Assembly: GCF_030718085.1 (NCBI RefSeq)
Contig: NZ_JAVAJF010000002.1
Coordinates: 186,001-250,000, forward strand
Source: Marinobacter sp. MDS2
GTDB taxonomy: Bacteria; Pseudomonadota; Gammaproteobacteria; Pseudomonadales; Oleiphilaceae
Direction of reading: 5' to 3'
DNA: 64,000 bases
The translations under genes were made by a program, and so were the position numbers. Below the pieces are notes generated by a model that saw nothing but the letters and a program-made list of their open reading frames with translations, made no database searches and was not told the DNA's origin. The first letter of the stretch is position 1; every line of letters begins with the position of its first letter. Of the stretch, positions 1 through 11,462 are shown in pieces.

Positions 1-95
1 AGTACTTACTGGAGCATGCCCAGCATAACAGCGTTGGCGCCGGGCGTGGCTCTATGGGGTACGCGAGAATGGTAAGTGCCAACGGTGGGTATTGA
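1..95 (+). CDS. rseA: C-terminal end of RseA/MucA-like anti-sigma factor (partial)
   Basis: Only the last 30 codons of a gene that begins before the window are present, read in the frame that ends with TGA at 93-95. The tail contains the short stretch YARMVSAN and a glycine-rich GAGRG segment, which resemble the periplasmic C-terminus of RseA/MucA, the membrane anti-sigma factor that holds sigma-E/AlgU. The position directly before rseB, with no gap, supports this. The identification relies mostly on gene order because so little sequence is visible. Confidence 0.8.
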   Translation, partial: YLLEHAQHNSVGAGRGSMGYARMVSANGGY

Positions 96-112
96 GCGCG
101 AGGCGTCTGGCT

Positions 113-1150
113 ATGAGTAAAGGCAAATTCGCCACAGTTCGAACGCTGGTGGTTCTAGCGTGTGTCCTTTTTGTGCCGTTTATGGAGTCGCATGCCGACG
201 GTGGCGAGGCTGAGGCTCCGCGTTCAATGACTGCAATGGACTGGTTAGAGCGCTTGGGCCCTGCCTTGAATATGACCTCGTATGAGGGCGTGTTTGTCTA
301 TGCCCGGGGTGATCAGGTGCATTCTATGCGCATCGCACACCGCTACCGGAACGGTCAGGTGGAAGAGCGATTGGTGATGCAGGATGGTGGCTCGGGAGAG
401 ATTGTCCGAAAAGGCATGGATGTGGTCTGTGTATTACCGGACCAGGGCCGTATTCGGCTGGATGAAGTCATTCCGTCGGGGCCATTTGCCGAGGCCTTTT
501 CCAGTCAGTTAATGCCGGTCAGCCAATGGTATCAGCCGGCACTGATGGGGGAGGATCGTGTGGCTGGCTATGAGGTGATGACGGTGGATTTGACCGCCAA
601 AGACAGCGATCGCTACAGCCACCGGCTTTGGGTTGAAAAAGAAACGGGGCTTTTGGTGAAGAGCCACGTACGTGATATTGACGAAACCGTGCTCGAACAT
701 TTCCAGTACACCAGTCTGGAGATCACCGATGACATTGCGGATGAAAAGTTTGAAATCCAAACCAAGGGCCGAGAAATAACCCGCCATCTTGGCGCTCCTG
801 AGCCTAAGCAATCGTCGGTAGGACGAATGACGGGCTGGACATTGAATTGGCGCCCGGATGGTTACATGCCTGCCGCTACTCCCAGCTCCAGTAACGGCAA
901 AGCGGTCGCTTTCTCGGATGGGTTGGCAACGTTTTCGGTGTTTGTCGAGCCGGTCAAAGGGCTGAAAATGCCGACAGGAGCCTCGAGAGTTGGGGCATCG
1001 ACGGTCTATATTCATGAAGTACGAGTGGCAGAACGGCCGTTTCTGATTGTTGTGGTGGGGGAAATTCCGCCTGAAACGGCGCGAAAAGTCGCCCGTTCGG
1101 TATCGATCGATGACGCGCTGGCTCAAGGGTGGGTAGCAAGTGATCACTGA
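113..1150 (+). CDS. rseB: RseB/MucB, periplasmic negative regulator of sigma-E
   Basis: Periplasmic protein that binds RseA and shields it from cleavage until misfolded outer-membrane proteins or lipid signals displace it. The ATG at 113 gives 345 residues starting with a signal peptide (hydrophobic core about residues 9-22, likely cleavage after SHA). The mature part shows the MucB/RseB fold: an N-terminal lipoprotein-carrier-like domain with the YEGVFVYARGD segment and a smaller C-terminal domain. A TTG at 92 overlapping the rseA stop is an alternative start, but it would put seven extra residues before the signal peptide. The gene overlaps rseC by 11 bases, so rseA-rseB-rseC form one unit, as is usual in gammaproteobacteria. 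Confidence 0.93.
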   Translation: MSKGKFATVRTLVVLACVLFVPFMESHADGGEAEAPRSMTAMDWLERLGPALNMTSYEGVFVYARGDQVHSMRIAHRYRNGQVEERLVMQDGGSGEIVRKGMDVVCVLPDQGRIRLDEVIPSGPFAEAFSSQLMPVSQWYQPALMGEDRVAGYEVMTVDLTAKDSDRYSHRLWVEKETGLLVKSHVRDIDETVLEHFQYTSLEITDDIADEKFEIQTKGREITRHLGAPEPKQSSVGRMTGWTLNWRPDGYMPAATPSSSNGKAVAFSDGLATFSVFVEPVKGLKMPTGASRVGASTVYIHEVRVAERPFLIVVVGEIPPETARKVARSVSIDDALAQGWVASDH

Positions 1151-1589
1151 AACAGGAAAAGTGGTGGCGCTTCAGGGCGCGAAAGCCTGGGTGCAAACCA
1201 TTCAAACCAGTGCGTGCGAAAGCTGTTCGGCCCGTGCTGGTTGTGGTCAGCGAGCGCTGGCGGCAGTTTCGGGCGGCAAGGCCAATCAGGTGTTGGTATT
1301 GAACACCGTCGATGCGCAAGTAGGCGATGAAGTGGTGATAGGTCTGGATGAACAGTCGCTGCTGACAGCTTCTTTGGCCGTGTACGGGCTGCCTTTGTTA
1401 CTGATGGTGCTGGCGAGTATTGCTGCGTTCCGGCTGCTGGGTGAGACCGACCTGGTGGCCATTGTGGGTGCGCTTGTGGGTTTAGGGGCGGGATTTTGGT
1501 TGGTGCGGCGTTGGCAATCGCAGTCGGGTGACCGATTCCAGCCTCACATGGTTCGAGTGAACCGTATTGCGTCGGTGACCTGTCTCTGA
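1140..1589 (+). CDS. rseC: RseC/MucC, SoxR-reducing and sigma-E system membrane protein
   Basis: Small inner-membrane protein (149 residues) of the RseC family, which belongs to the SoxR-reducing system and modulates sigma-E. The N-terminal cytoplasmic part carries the cysteine motif CESCSARAGC (Cys26, 29 and 35), followed by two hydrophobic helices around residues 75-98 and 103-121. The start is a GTG at 1140 lying inside the end of rseB, which points to translational coupling. Length and motif match the family well. Confidence 0.92.
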   Translation: MITETGKVVALQGAKAWVQTIQTSACESCSARAGCGQRALAAVSGGKANQVLVLNTVDAQVGDEVVIGLDEQSLLTASLAVYGLPLLLMVLASIAAFRLLGETDLVAIVGALVGLGAGFWLVRRWQSQSGDRFQPHMVRVNRIASVTCL

Positions 1590-1607
1590 AACCTACCGAT
1601 TTTTAAG

Positions 1608-1635
1608 TTGAAAAGTGGTCATGCAGCCATAAATT
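1608..1635 (+). promoter_or_regulatory. Possible promoter upstream of the DegP-type protease
   Basis: TTGAAA at 1608-1613 and TAAATT at 1630-1635 are separated by 16 bases in the short gap before the protease gene. Matches to the sigma-70 consensus are moderate. The protease may also be read through from rseC. The gene itself has a clear AAGGGGG ribosome-binding site just before its ATG. Confidence 0.3.
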
Positions 1636-1672
1636 GTAACCGCAGACCAACGGCCAAAATAAGGGGGTTTAC

Positions 1673-3148
1673 ATGCAAAAAATAACTACGCCGGTTGCTC
1701 GTTATCCTGATGGACTCCGATCAGGTTTTGTTCTGGGGGCATGGCTGATTTTCGCTGCTCTGCTTTCAACGCTGTGGAGCCAGCAGGTGACGGCACGGGG
1801 GTTGCCCGATTTCACCGAGCTCGTCGAAGAAAACTCCAGCGCCGTGGTGAACATCAGCACCACCAGCGAGCCTGCCGGACGCCGTTCCCGTTTTCAGGGG
1901 CTGCCATTTGACGAAGGGCAGCTGGATCAGTTGCCGCCATTTTTGCAGGATTTCTTTCGAGGCCCTAACTCCCCCTTTGGTGGCGCACCTGGCAGCAAAC
2001 AGCCAACCCGCTCGATGGGATCCGGCTTCATTGTATCGAAAGACGGTTATGTGCTGACCAATAACCATGTGGTCGAAGGCGCGGATGAGGTGGTGGTCCG
2101 TTTGAACGATCGCCGCGAGTTTGCCGCAACCATCGTGGGCACGGACCCTCGTTCTGACATGGCGGTTCTGAAAATCGAGAACGCCGACGACCTGCCAGTA
2201 GTAAAGGTAGGAAGCTCGGAAGAACTCAAAGTGGGGGAGTGGGTGTTTGCGATCGGCTCTCCTTTCGGATTTGATTACACGGTAACGGCGGGCATCGTCA
2301 GTGCGCTTGGACGGTCGTTGCCCTCGGAGAACTACGTTCCTTTTATTCAGACCGACGTTGCGATTAACCCGGGGAATTCCGGCGGGCCGCTGTTTAATCT
2401 GGACGGCGAGGTGATTGGCATTAACTCCCAGATCTACACTCGTTCCGGCGGTTTCATGGGGGTGTCGTTTGCGATTCCGATTGATGATGCCATGAGTGTG
2501 TTCCGTCAACTGCGCGACGAAGGCTCGGTGGCTCGTGGTTGGCTGGGTGTGCTGATTCAAGAGGTCAACCGGGATCTTGCCGAGACCTTTGGGCTGAAGC
2601 GGCCGCGAGGTGCCTTGATTGCTGAAGTCATGGTCAATTCACCCGCGCAGGCTGGCGGCCTTCAATCCGGCGATATCGTCCTCGAGTACAACGGCGAGGA
2701 AATCGAGCTGTCCTCGGATTTGCCTCCGAAAGTGGGCCGCACACCGGTAGGCGAGTCGGCCCGGCTGACGGTGCTGAGAGGCGGTGACGAGATTGAGCTC
2801 GATGTGGAAATCGGTGAATTGCCGGAAGAGGGTCGCACGAGCCGTTCAATGCCCCACGACCATCGTGGCGGAACTGCCGGTGCGCTTGGCCTGACGGTTG
2901 AACCGCTAACTCCGGAAAACGCTCGCGCGGCCGGGGTGGAAAGCGGCGTGCTGGTGACTGGCGTGGAGCGGGGAGCTGCATTGCAAGCGGGCATCCGGAA
3001 CCGTGACATCATCACCGAGATAAACCGTAAGCCGGTGGGGTCGCTGAAGGCTTTCCGTGAGGTTGTCAAAAATCTGCCGAAAGGTCAGGCCGTTTCGGTG
3101 CGTGTCGTGCGCCAGGGACGGCCAATCTATCTGGTGATGAGACCGTAG
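1673..3148 (+). CDS. degP: DegP/MucD-type periplasmic serine protease with two PDZ domains
   Basis: Do-family (HtrA) protease of 491 residues that degrades or chaperones misfolded envelope proteins. After an N-terminal membrane or signal segment (about residues 18-36) the trypsin-like domain shows the triad His132 (NNHVVEG), Asp162 (SDMAVLK) and Ser236 (GNSGGPL). Two PDZ domains follow, around residues 275-365 and 385-485. The location right after rseA-rseB-rseC is the MucD arrangement of pseudomonads, where loss of MucD activates AlgU. A strong hairpin terminator follows the stop. Whether the N-terminal segment is cleaved cannot be decided from sequence; it is long (about 42 residues before GLPDF). 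Confidence 0.95.
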   Translation: MQKITTPVARYPDGLRSGFVLGAWLIFAALLSTLWSQQVTARGLPDFTELVEENSSAVVNISTTSEPAGRRSRFQGLPFDEGQLDQLPPFLQDFFRGPNSPFGGAPGSKQPTRSMGSGFIVSKDGYVLTNNHVVEGADEVVVRLNDRREFAATIVGTDPRSDMAVLKIENADDLPVVKVGSSEELKVGEWVFAIGSPFGFDYTVTAGIVSALGRSLPSENYVPFIQTDVAINPGNSGGPLFNLDGEVIGINSQIYTRSGGFMGVSFAIPIDDAMSVFRQLRDEGSVARGWLGVLIQEVNRDLAETFGLKRPRGALIAEVMVNSPAQAGGLQSGDIVLEYNGEEIELSSDLPPKVGRTPVGESARLTVLRGGDEIELDVEIGELPEEGRTSRSMPHDHRGGTAGALGLTVEPLTPENARAAGVESGVLVTGVERGAALQAGIRNRDIITEINRKPVGSLKAFREVVKNLPKGQAVSVRVVRQGRPIYLVMRP

Positions 3149-3177
3149 ATAACGCTTCTTTTTGAAGCTGTGCGCTG

Positions 3178-3213
3178 GCTCTCGGGCGTGTCACGACATG
3201 CCCGGGAGCTTTT
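3178..3213 (+). terminator. Rho-independent terminator after degP
   Basis: A 14-bp stem (3178-3191 against 3196-3209, two G-U pairs) with a short CACG loop is followed by TTTT at 3210-3213. It lies 29 bases after the degP stop and separates the envelope-stress unit from the next gene. Confidence 0.75.
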
Positions 3214-3221
3214 GCTATACT
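3213..3221 (+). promoter_or_regulatory. Extended -10 promoter element for the GGDEF/EAL gene
   Basis: TGCTATACT is an extended -10 (TGn plus TATACT at 3216-3221). It begins at the last T of the degP terminator and lies 48 bases before the ATG at 3270. No good -35 is visible, as is common for extended -10 promoters; the terminator stem occupies that position. Confidence 0.4.
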
Positions 3222-3269
3222 CGCCGGACTTTCTCGAACCCTTGGTCATGGGATGGACCCGGTGACAAT

Positions 3270-5993
3270 ATGAAAAACAAGGAATTATCCCTCCGCCAAC
3301 TGCTCAAGCTGCGCAACTCCTGGTTGGCATTGCTCGTCTTTATCGTCTCGGTTTGCGTCACTCTCCTGTTATGGCAGGTTTCCATCCGCTTGGTGGAAGA
3401 TCGTGCCGAAGCCAAATTCCGGGCTCAATCTTTACAGCTAAAAACGGCCATTGAAGAGCGGCTGCTTAACTATGAGCAGGTGTTGGCGGGCAGCGCGGGT
3501 CTGTTCGCCGTGAAAGGTGACGTCAGTCGGGATGAGTGGCGTGAGTACGTTGCGAAAGTCGATATCAATCGTTATTACCCCGGAATCGAGGGGATCGGTT
3601 ACGTGCAGAGGATTGGTGTTCGTCAAATGGCGGATCATATTGCTTTTGTGCGGGCTGAAGGGGTGTATAAGTATCTGGTTAAGCCACTGGGCGCGGGGCC
3701 TTATTACTATCCCATGGTGTACCTCGAGCCGGGAACCGAACGCAATCTGAGCGCCCTCGGCTATAACGCCTTCAGCGACCCTATTCACCGGGTGACCATG
3801 GAACGGGCTCGCGATGATGCCAAGCCGATGGTAACCGGCAAAGTGGTGTTGGTTCAGGAGGCCTTGGCCGAGGATCAGGCGGGTTTCCTCATGTATTATC
3901 CTGTGTATCAAGGCGGGGCTATTCCGGAGGTCAGAACCGAGCGCCGGATGATGCTGGCGGGTTATGTGTTCAGTGCGTTTCGGATGAACAACCTGCTAGA
4001 TGGCATTGTCGGGCTGATTTCCCCGTTCCTGGATGTGCGCATTTACGATGCTGCGGTGGTGTCCCGCAATACCCTCATGTACGGCTCCAATCTGGGGTCA
4101 CTGGACAACGAATTCAGTTTCGAACTTAGCCAGACGATCTCTCACGGTGGTCGGGAGTGGCTACTGCAGACACGCTCCACGCCTGCTTTTGATTATCTTG
4201 CCTCGGATCCGCGTCCACCGATTGTATTGGGGTCGGGATTGGCGATCAGTGTTCTGATGTACCTGTTTGTTCTGTCTTTGGTGCGCTCACGCCTGGGGGC
4301 TCAGGTCAGCGCTGGCCGTTATCGGGCGATTACCGAAGGTGCCGCTAACGTGACCATGGTCATGAACAGAGCTGGCAATCCCATGTACGCCAGCCCATCC
4401 GCCCGGGATATTCTCGGCTTTGATCCTGACCGGGTTTCGGAGCTGGACTTTAAATCGTTGGTCCATCCTGAAGATTGGCCCGGCCTGCGGCAGGCGTTTA
4501 AAGATGCAGTGACCTCTCCGGGCAAGCAAATGCCCGCAGTGCGAGCGCGTATCAACAATGCCGGCGGACAATGCCGCGAGATGGAAGGCACCTTTACGTC
4601 CATGTTGAGGGTGCCCGGGGTTACCGGGGTGGTATTGAGCTTGCGGGACCTGACACAGTTGAAAGCGGCGCAATCCGAGTTGCACCGGTTGGCTTTTTTC
4701 GATCCCTTAACCGGTTTGGCCAACCGGCAGTTGTTTCGTGACCGTCTGAATGGCGTAGTGCACCGCTCCCGTCGTAGCGGTGAACCGGCGGCGCTGATGT
4801 ATCTGGATTTAGACGGCTTCAAACGCATCAACGATACGCTGGGCCACGATGCCGGCGATGAATTGCTTAAGCAGGTGGCTGAGTGGCTTCGGGGTTGTGT
4901 GCGGGAAGAAGATTCTGTCGCTCGCCTGGGCGGCGATGAATTTGTGGTTCTGCTTTCCCGGGTCAGCGGGACAGAGGCAGCAGGTAAAGTGGCCGAAACC
5001 ATTTTGCGGCGCCTGTGCCAGAGAGTCCGGCTGAACGATCACGATGTCGGGGTGACCGTCAGTATTGGTGTCACCATGATCCCCCACGACAGCGAAGACG
5101 TGGGGACCCTGATGAAATATGCCGACCTGGCCATGTATCGTGCGAAAGAAATGGGCCGCAACAACTACCAATTCTTCACGCCGGCCATGAACATTAAAGC
5201 AGCGCGCCGTATGTTGCAGCAGGAAGAGCTGATGACAGCGCTGCAAGAAGACCGCTTTGTGCTGCATTACCAGCCGAAAGTGGACTTGGTGAGCCAGAAA
5301 GTGATTGGCGTTGAAGCCTTCTTGCGCTGGCACCATCCTGAAAAGGGATTGGTTCCGGCTCAGCAATTTATCAATCTTGCTGATGAAACCGGTTTGATCA
5401 TTCGCTTGGGTGAACAAGCCTTCCGGCAGGCCTGTATACAGGTGCAGGCGTTGGAACGCGCGGGCTTTGAATCGCTTAAGATGGCGGTCAACTTCTCGGT
5501 TCGTCAGATCACCGACACCGGCTTTCTGGATCTGATCCGGCGGGTTGTCACTGAAACCGGCGTTGCCGCGGATCGAATCGAGCTGGAACTGCCGGCAGAA
5601 TTATTGAATGAAGATCCCAGGATGCTGCGTGAGCTCTTGGTTGCGCTGAATGATCTGGGTGTTTGTCTGATACTGGATGATTTCGGCAAGGGCTCGTGCT
5701 CGTTGGTCGCGCTGCAGCAGCTTCCGCTGGACGTGATCAAGATCGATCATGGCTTTATTCGTGATATCCCCTACAACGTCAGCGCCACCGATGTTGCCTC
5801 TGCGGTCATCGCGCTGGCGCACAAACTGCACCTGACTGTGGTGGCCGAAGGTGTTGAAACCATGCAACAACTGGCCTTTTTGAAATCCGCCGGTTGCGCC
5901 CAAAGTCAGGGTAACTTATTCAGTTATCCGCTCGACGAAGATGCCCTTATCGGGTTCCTGATTCGCCAGTATGAGAAGCCGCTTATTTCCTGA
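3270..5993 (+). CDS. CHASE-PAS-GGDEF-EAL membrane protein; EAL domain degenerate
   Basis: Membrane sensor predicted to make c-di-GMP (907 residues from the ATG at 3270; the reading frame is open to 3162, but that part contains the terminator). Order: transmembrane helix about 18-38, periplasmic CHASE-type sensor about 75-300, second helix about 317-338, PAS about 350-465, GGDEF about 475-635, EAL about 645-895. The GGDEF motif is intact (RLGGDEF). The EAL domain is altered: EAF replaces EAL, the stretch normally reading E-x-T-E is ELELPA, and DDFGKG replaces DDFGTG, while KID and AEGVE remain. I infer an active cyclase with a doubtful or dead phosphodiesterase. It has its own promoter and stands alone. 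Confidence 0.9.
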   Translation: MKNKELSLRQLLKLRNSWLALLVFIVSVCVTLLLWQVSIRLVEDRAEAKFRAQSLQLKTAIEERLLNYEQVLAGSAGLFAVKGDVSRDEWREYVAKVDINRYYPGIEGIGYVQRIGVRQMADHIAFVRAEGVYKYLVKPLGAGPYYYPMVYLEPGTERNLSALGYNAFSDPIHRVTMERARDDAKPMVTGKVVLVQEALAEDQAGFLMYYPVYQGGAIPEVRTERRMMLAGYVFSAFRMNNLLDGIVGLISPFLDVRIYDAAVVSRNTLMYGSNLGSLDNEFSFELSQTISHGGREWLLQTRSTPAFDYLASDPRPPIVLGSGLAISVLMYLFVLSLVRSRLGAQVSAGRYRAITEGAANVTMVMNRAGNPMYASPSARDILGFDPDRVSELDFKSLVHPEDWPGLRQAFKDAVTSPGKQMPAVRARINNAGGQCREMEGTFTSMLRVPGVTGVVLSLRDLTQLKAAQSELHRLAFFDPLTGLANRQLFRDRLNGVVHRSRRSGEPAALMYLDLDGFKRINDTLGHDAGDELLKQVAEWLRGCVREEDSVARLGGDEFVVLLSRVSGTEAAGKVAETILRRLCQRVRLNDHDVGVTVSIGVTMIPHDSEDVGTLMKYADLAMYRAKEMGRNNYQFFTPAMNIKAARRMLQQEELMTALQEDRFVLHYQPKVDLVSQKVIGVEAFLRWHHPEKGLVPAQQFINLADETGLIIRLGEQAFRQACIQVQALERAGFESLKMAVNFSVRQITDTGFLDLIRRVVTETGVAADRIELELPAELLNEDPRMLRELLVALNDLGVCLILDDFGKGSCSLVALQQLPLDVIKIDHGFIRDIPYNVSATDVASAVIALAHKLHLTVVAEGVETMQQLAFLKSAGCAQSQGNLFSYPLDEDALIGFLIRQYEKPLIS

Positions 5994-6089
5994 TCATGGC
6001 AATAGCGGCCGGATACCGGTAAAATCACGCCGTTCCCGGACCCGTAGCGGCTATACCGGGCTCAATCCCATGTCTTATATGAGTAATCA

Positions 6090-7898
<1,809 letters not shown>

Positions 7899-7915
7899 TA
7901 ACACTAAGGCACCCG

Positions 7916-8698
7916 ATGGATATTGATTTTCCACTGGTATTGGTTGTTCTCACCTTTGTGACGGGTGTGATTTGGCTGGCGGACAAGTTGTTTTTGCGGA
8001 AACGGCGTCTTGCCAACACGAGTGAACAGGCCGAAACGAGCAGTTCGGAAGAGCCCAAAGAGCCTTGGCTGATTGATATCAGTCGCTCTTTTTTTCCAGT
8101 ATTGGCCGTTGTACTGGTGTTGCGTTCGTTCCTGATTGAGCCGTTTCAGATTCCATCGGGTTCTATGTTGCCGACGCTGGAAGTAGGCGATTTCATTTTG
8201 GTGAACAAATACGCCTATGGCCTGAGATTGCCAGTGGCCGGCACCAAAGTTGTCGAAATCGGCGACCCGGAGCGCGGTGATGTTATGGTGTTTCGCTTTC
8301 CGGAGGACGGTGTCACCAATTACATCAAACGAGTGATCGGTTTGCCGGGCGATACCGTGCGGTACCGTAACAAACAGCTCTTCATCAATGGCGAGCCCGT
8401 GGCACGGGACTTTGTCGCGCGATTGCCTCCAATGGAGCGCTGGCGCGAAACCATGGGCAGTGTTGAACATGACATCTACCTCACCATGGGCCGCGTGTCT
8501 GCTTCAGGAGAGGGAGAGTGGACGGTTCCGGACGGACATTACTTCGTAATGGGCGACAACCGGGATAATAGTAACGACAGTCGTTTCTGGGGCACGGTTC
8601 CGGATGAGCTGGTGGTCGGCAAGGCCTTCGGTATCTGGATGCACTGGAAATCTTTCACAAGTCTGCCATCTTTTGATCGAGTGGGTGGCATCGAATGA
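7916..8698 (+). CDS. lepB: Signal peptidase I
   Basis: Inner-membrane peptidase (260 residues) that cleaves Sec and Tat signal peptides. Two membrane helices, about residues 4-22 and 58-74, precede the catalytic core. The Ser-Lys dyad is visible as Ser83 in PSGSMLPTL and Lys138 in YIKRVIGLPGD; the C-terminal box GDNRDNSNDSRFWG is intact. It ends with TGA inside an ATGA that is also a possible start for the next gene. Confidence 0.97.
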   Translation: MDIDFPLVLVVLTFVTGVIWLADKLFLRKRRLANTSEQAETSSSEEPKEPWLIDISRSFFPVLAVVLVLRSFLIEPFQIPSGSMLPTLEVGDFILVNKYAYGLRLPVAGTKVVEIGDPERGDVMVFRFPEDGVTNYIKRVIGLPGDTVRYRNKQLFINGEPVARDFVARLPPMERWRETMGSVEHDIYLTMGRVSASGEGEWTVPDGHYFVMGDNRDNSNDSRFWGTVPDELVVGKAFGIWMHWKSFTSLPSFDRVGGIE

Positions 8699-8724
8699 TC
8701 ACGAAGGTTTCGGAGCGAACACGC

Positions 8725-9111
8725 ATGAACAATGGATTTCCCGCGGGTATGAAGTATCAGCAAGGCAGCGGCTTGACGATGATGATTGTGGCCTTGTTTT
8801 TTGCCGGTTTGCTGACGTTCGCTCTTAAAGTGGGGCCGGCTTATCTTGATGACTTTACCATTCAGGAAGCCCTCGAAAATCTTGAAAACATCGACGGCCT
8901 GTCCAAAATGGGGCCAGCTCAGGTGCGAGGTGTTATTAACAAGCAATTAAGTGTGAACAACGTACGCGGTTTTGATGCCAAGAATATCACTGTTGATAAA
9001 GACGGAGATCTGGTGCTCATAAGCGTTGATTATGAGGTTCGCAACAATCTATTTGGCAGTGTCGACACCGTCGTTCACTTTCAACACGAGTATGAGTTTA
9101 AAGGCAAGTGA
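8725..9111 (+). CDS. DUF4845 membrane protein
   Basis: Small single-pass protein (128 residues from 8725) of unknown function, regularly found between lepB and rnc in pseudomonads and relatives. A hydrophobic helix ([20 protein letters not shown]) near the N-terminus resembles a type-IV-pilin-like anchor, followed by a periplasmic domain. The start is uncertain: ATG 8695 overlaps the lepB stop, whereas ATG 8725 has GGAG nine bases upstream, which I prefer; ATG 8749 is also possible. Overlap with rnc by GTGA indicates coupling. Confidence 0.85.
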   Translation: MNNGFPAGMKYQQGSGLTMMIVALFFAGLLTFALKVGPAYLDDFTIQEALENLENIDGLSKMGPAQVRGVINKQLSVNNVRGFDAKNITVDKDGDLVLISVDYEVRNNLFGSVDTVVHFQHEYEFKGK

Positions 9112-9797
9112 GTTCAAAACCAGATCTTGATCAACTCCAGCGCCGCATCGGTTATCAGTTCAAAGATCCTGAACGGCTGTTGCTGGCGCTCACTCACCGA
9201 AGTTTTGGCAACCAGAACAACGAGCGTCTGGAATTTCTCGGCGATTCTATCGTCAATATGGTGATCGCCGAACACTTGTTCCTGAAGTTTGAAGCTGCCC
9301 GTGAGGGCCAGCTGAGCCGCTTGAGAGCCCGCATGGTGAAGGGGGTTACCCTTGCCGAAATCGGGCGCGAGTTTCAGCTGGGCCAATATCTGAGATTGGG
9401 TTCCGGGGAGCTGAAAAGTGGCGGCTTCCGTCGAGAGTCCATCTTGGCCGATGCCGTGGAATCGATCATCGGTGCCATCTATCTGGATAGCGATTTTTAC
9501 ACCTGCCGTGAGCAGGTGTTGCGATGGTTTACAGAACGGCTGGCCGGGCTCGATGTACAGGATACCCAGAAGGATCCGAAAACCCGTTTGCAGGAGTACC
9601 TGCAGTCGCGCCAGTTCCCGTTACCGCGATACGAAGTGATCTCGGTGGAGGGCGAAGCCCATAATCAGACATTCCATGTGACCTGTGCGTTGTCGTCGCT
9701 GGACCGTAAAACCACTGGCACCGGCAGCAGTCGCCGAATTGCTGAGCAACAGGCCGCCCGCAGTGCCCTCAAGAAGCTGGGCGTGGAGAATTCATGA
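9108..9797 (+). CDS. rnc: Ribonuclease III
   Basis: Double-strand-specific endoribonuclease (229 residues) for rRNA processing and mRNA turnover. The signature ERLEFLGDS covers residues 39-47 with metal ligands Glu42 and Asp46; a second acidic pair lies in [15 protein letters not shown]-terminal dsRNA-binding domain spans about 158-226. The GTG start at 9108 overlaps the preceding stop by four bases and the stop overlaps era by ATGA. Confidence 0.97.
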   Translation: MSSKPDLDQLQRRIGYQFKDPERLLLALTHRSFGNQNNERLEFLGDSIVNMVIAEHLFLKFEAAREGQLSRLRARMVKGVTLAEIGREFQLGQYLRLGSGELKSGGFRRESILADAVESIIGAIYLDSDFYTCREQVLRWFTERLAGLDVQDTQKDPKTRLQEYLQSRQFPLPRYEVISVEGEAHNQTFHVTCALSSLDRKTTGTGSSRRIAEQQAARSALKKLGVENS

Positions 9798-10714
9798 TGA
9801 ACGATATAACCACCCCGGATAATCCGGACAGCCGCTGCGGATTTGTTGCCATTGTCGGGCGTCCTAACGTGGGCAAGTCGACACTGCTGAACCACATCCT
9901 CGGGCAGAAGCTAAGCATTACTTCCCGCAAGCCCCAAACCACTCGTCACCAGGTATTGGGCATCAAAACTGAAGGGGAGGTGCAGGCCATTTACGTTGAT
10001 ACGCCGGGCATGCATGAAGAAGAGCCCCGGGCGATTAACCGTTACATGAACAAGGCCGCAACCTCGGCCTTGGTGGATGTCGATGTGGTGGTGTTCGTGG
10101 TGGACCAGATGAATTGGACCACCGCGGACGAGATGGTGCTGGAAAAACTGGAACGGGTTAAGTGTCCGGTTATTCTGGCGATCAACAAGGTTGATAAGCT
10201 GGAGAAGCGAGAGTTGCTGCTGCCGCATCTCGAAACCTTGGCGGCAAAACGGGATTTCGCCGAGATTATTCCATTGTCAGCACTGCGCGAGACCAACTTG
10301 GAGCCGTTGGAAGAAGCCGTCGGCCGCTTCCTGCCACAGAGTGTGCATTTCTATCCGGATGACCAGATCACGGATCGCAGCCAGCGCTTCATGGCTTCAG
10401 AGATGGTGCGGGAAAAAATTACTCGTCAGCTGGGTGCCGAGCTACCCTATTCCGTAGCGGTGGAAATTGAAGAGTTCAAGCAGCAAGGTAAGACACTTCA
10501 CATTTCTGCGCTGATTCTGGTTGAGCGTGACGGTCAGAGAAAGATCATCATCGGTGACAAGGGCGCTCGGTTGCGTCAGATCGGTCAGGAAGCCCGTATC
10601 GATATGGAGCGAATGTTCGATACCAAAGTCATGCTCAAACTTTGGGTCAAGGTGAAGCGTGGCTGGGCCGACAGCGACCGAGCCCTGAAGAGCCTGGGCA
10701 TGAACGACCTCTGA
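9794..10714 (+). CDS. era: Era GTPase
   Basis: Ribosome-assembly GTPase (306 residues) that binds the 3' end of 16S rRNA. G1 GRPNVGKS is at residues 22-29, DTPG and NKVD boxes follow, and the C-terminal KH domain carries [14 protein letters not shown]. Pairing with rnc is the standard arrangement. Start ATG 9794 overlaps the rnc stop; ATG 9797 is an equally possible initiator. Confidence 0.97.
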   Translation: MMNDITTPDNPDSRCGFVAIVGRPNVGKSTLLNHILGQKLSITSRKPQTTRHQVLGIKTEGEVQAIYVDTPGMHEEEPRAINRYMNKAATSALVDVDVVVFVVDQMNWTTADEMVLEKLERVKCPVILAINKVDKLEKRELLLPHLETLAAKRDFAEIIPLSALRETNLEPLEEAVGRFLPQSVHFYPDDQITDRSQRFMASEMVREKITRQLGAELPYSVAVEIEEFKQQGKTLHISALILVERDGQRKIIIGDKGARLRQIGQEARIDMERMFDTKVMLKLWVKVKRGWADSDRALKSLGMNDL

Positions 10715-10721
10715 GGTTGAT

Positions 10722-11462
10722 ATGAAAGGAGCGGTGCAACAAGAGCCCGCTTACGTCATCCATCGACGGCCATGGCGCGAAACCGCATTGCAGGTGGATA
10801 TTTTCACCCTGAACCATGGCCGTATGAGCGTTGTTGCCCGGGGTGGCAACAGCGCGAAAAGCCCGCTGAAAGCCCAGCTCCAGCCTTTCCAGCCCTTGTT
10901 GATTGACTGGACCGGCAAAAGCGATCTCAAAACTCTGGTGCAACTGGAGTTACGAGAAGCGCCCCGCTTACGGCAAACCCGCGCCTTGTATAGCGGTTTG
11001 TACATCAATGAGCTCCTGCAGCGTATTTTGCCGGCTGCGGACCCCCACCCGGAGTTGTTTGCCAGTTACATTGAGAGCCTTCAGGCGTTGTCGGGTGTTC
11101 AGGATAACGGCGATGTCGAGCCGATTTTGCGGCGTTTCGAGAGAGCGTTCGCCGGTTCTTTGGGGTATGACTTTTCATGGGATCAAACCACCGACACCGA
11201 CCGCCCGGTAGAGGTTGGTCGGTATTATGGTTATGATCCGGCCCAAGGTATTGTCGCCGCAAGTGGCGCAGACGTTCGCCTGGGGCGGCTGCCGGGCGAG
11301 GCCTTGATTGCACTGGCTGCGAATGACTACAGCGATGAGTCGGCGCGCAGAACAGCCAAACGCGTGATGCGTGTGCTTGTTGATTTCCTGTTGCAGGGCA
11401 AGCCCCTCCATAGCAGAAGTTTATTCAGCCATTCCGTTTCTTCATCAGAGAGAACCTTATGA
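10722..11462 (+). CDS. recO: RecO recombination mediator
   Basis: DNA-repair protein (246 residues) that works with RecR to load RecA at gaps. The N-terminal OB-fold part includes [20 protein letters not shown], and a helical C-terminal domain follows. Its position between era and pdxJ is the normal gammaproteobacterial order, and the stop overlaps the pdxJ start as ATGA. Confidence 0.95.
   Translation: MKGAVQQEPAYVIHRRPWRETALQVDIFTLNHGRMSVVARGGNSAKSPLKAQLQPFQPLLIDWTGKSDLKTLVQLELREAPRLRQTRALYSGLYINELLQRILPAADPHPELFASYIESLQALSGVQDNGDVEPILRRFERAFAGSLGYDFSWDQTTDTDRPVEVGRYYGYDPAQGIVAASGADVRLGRLPGEALIALAANDYSDESARRTAKRVMRVLVDFLLQGKPLHSRSLFSHSVSSSERTL

Noticed and set aside
3162..3269. Upstream extension of the CHASE/GGDEF frame to 3162
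   Set aside because: It would translate through the degP terminator and the extended -10 element; ATG 3270 gives the proper first membrane helix.
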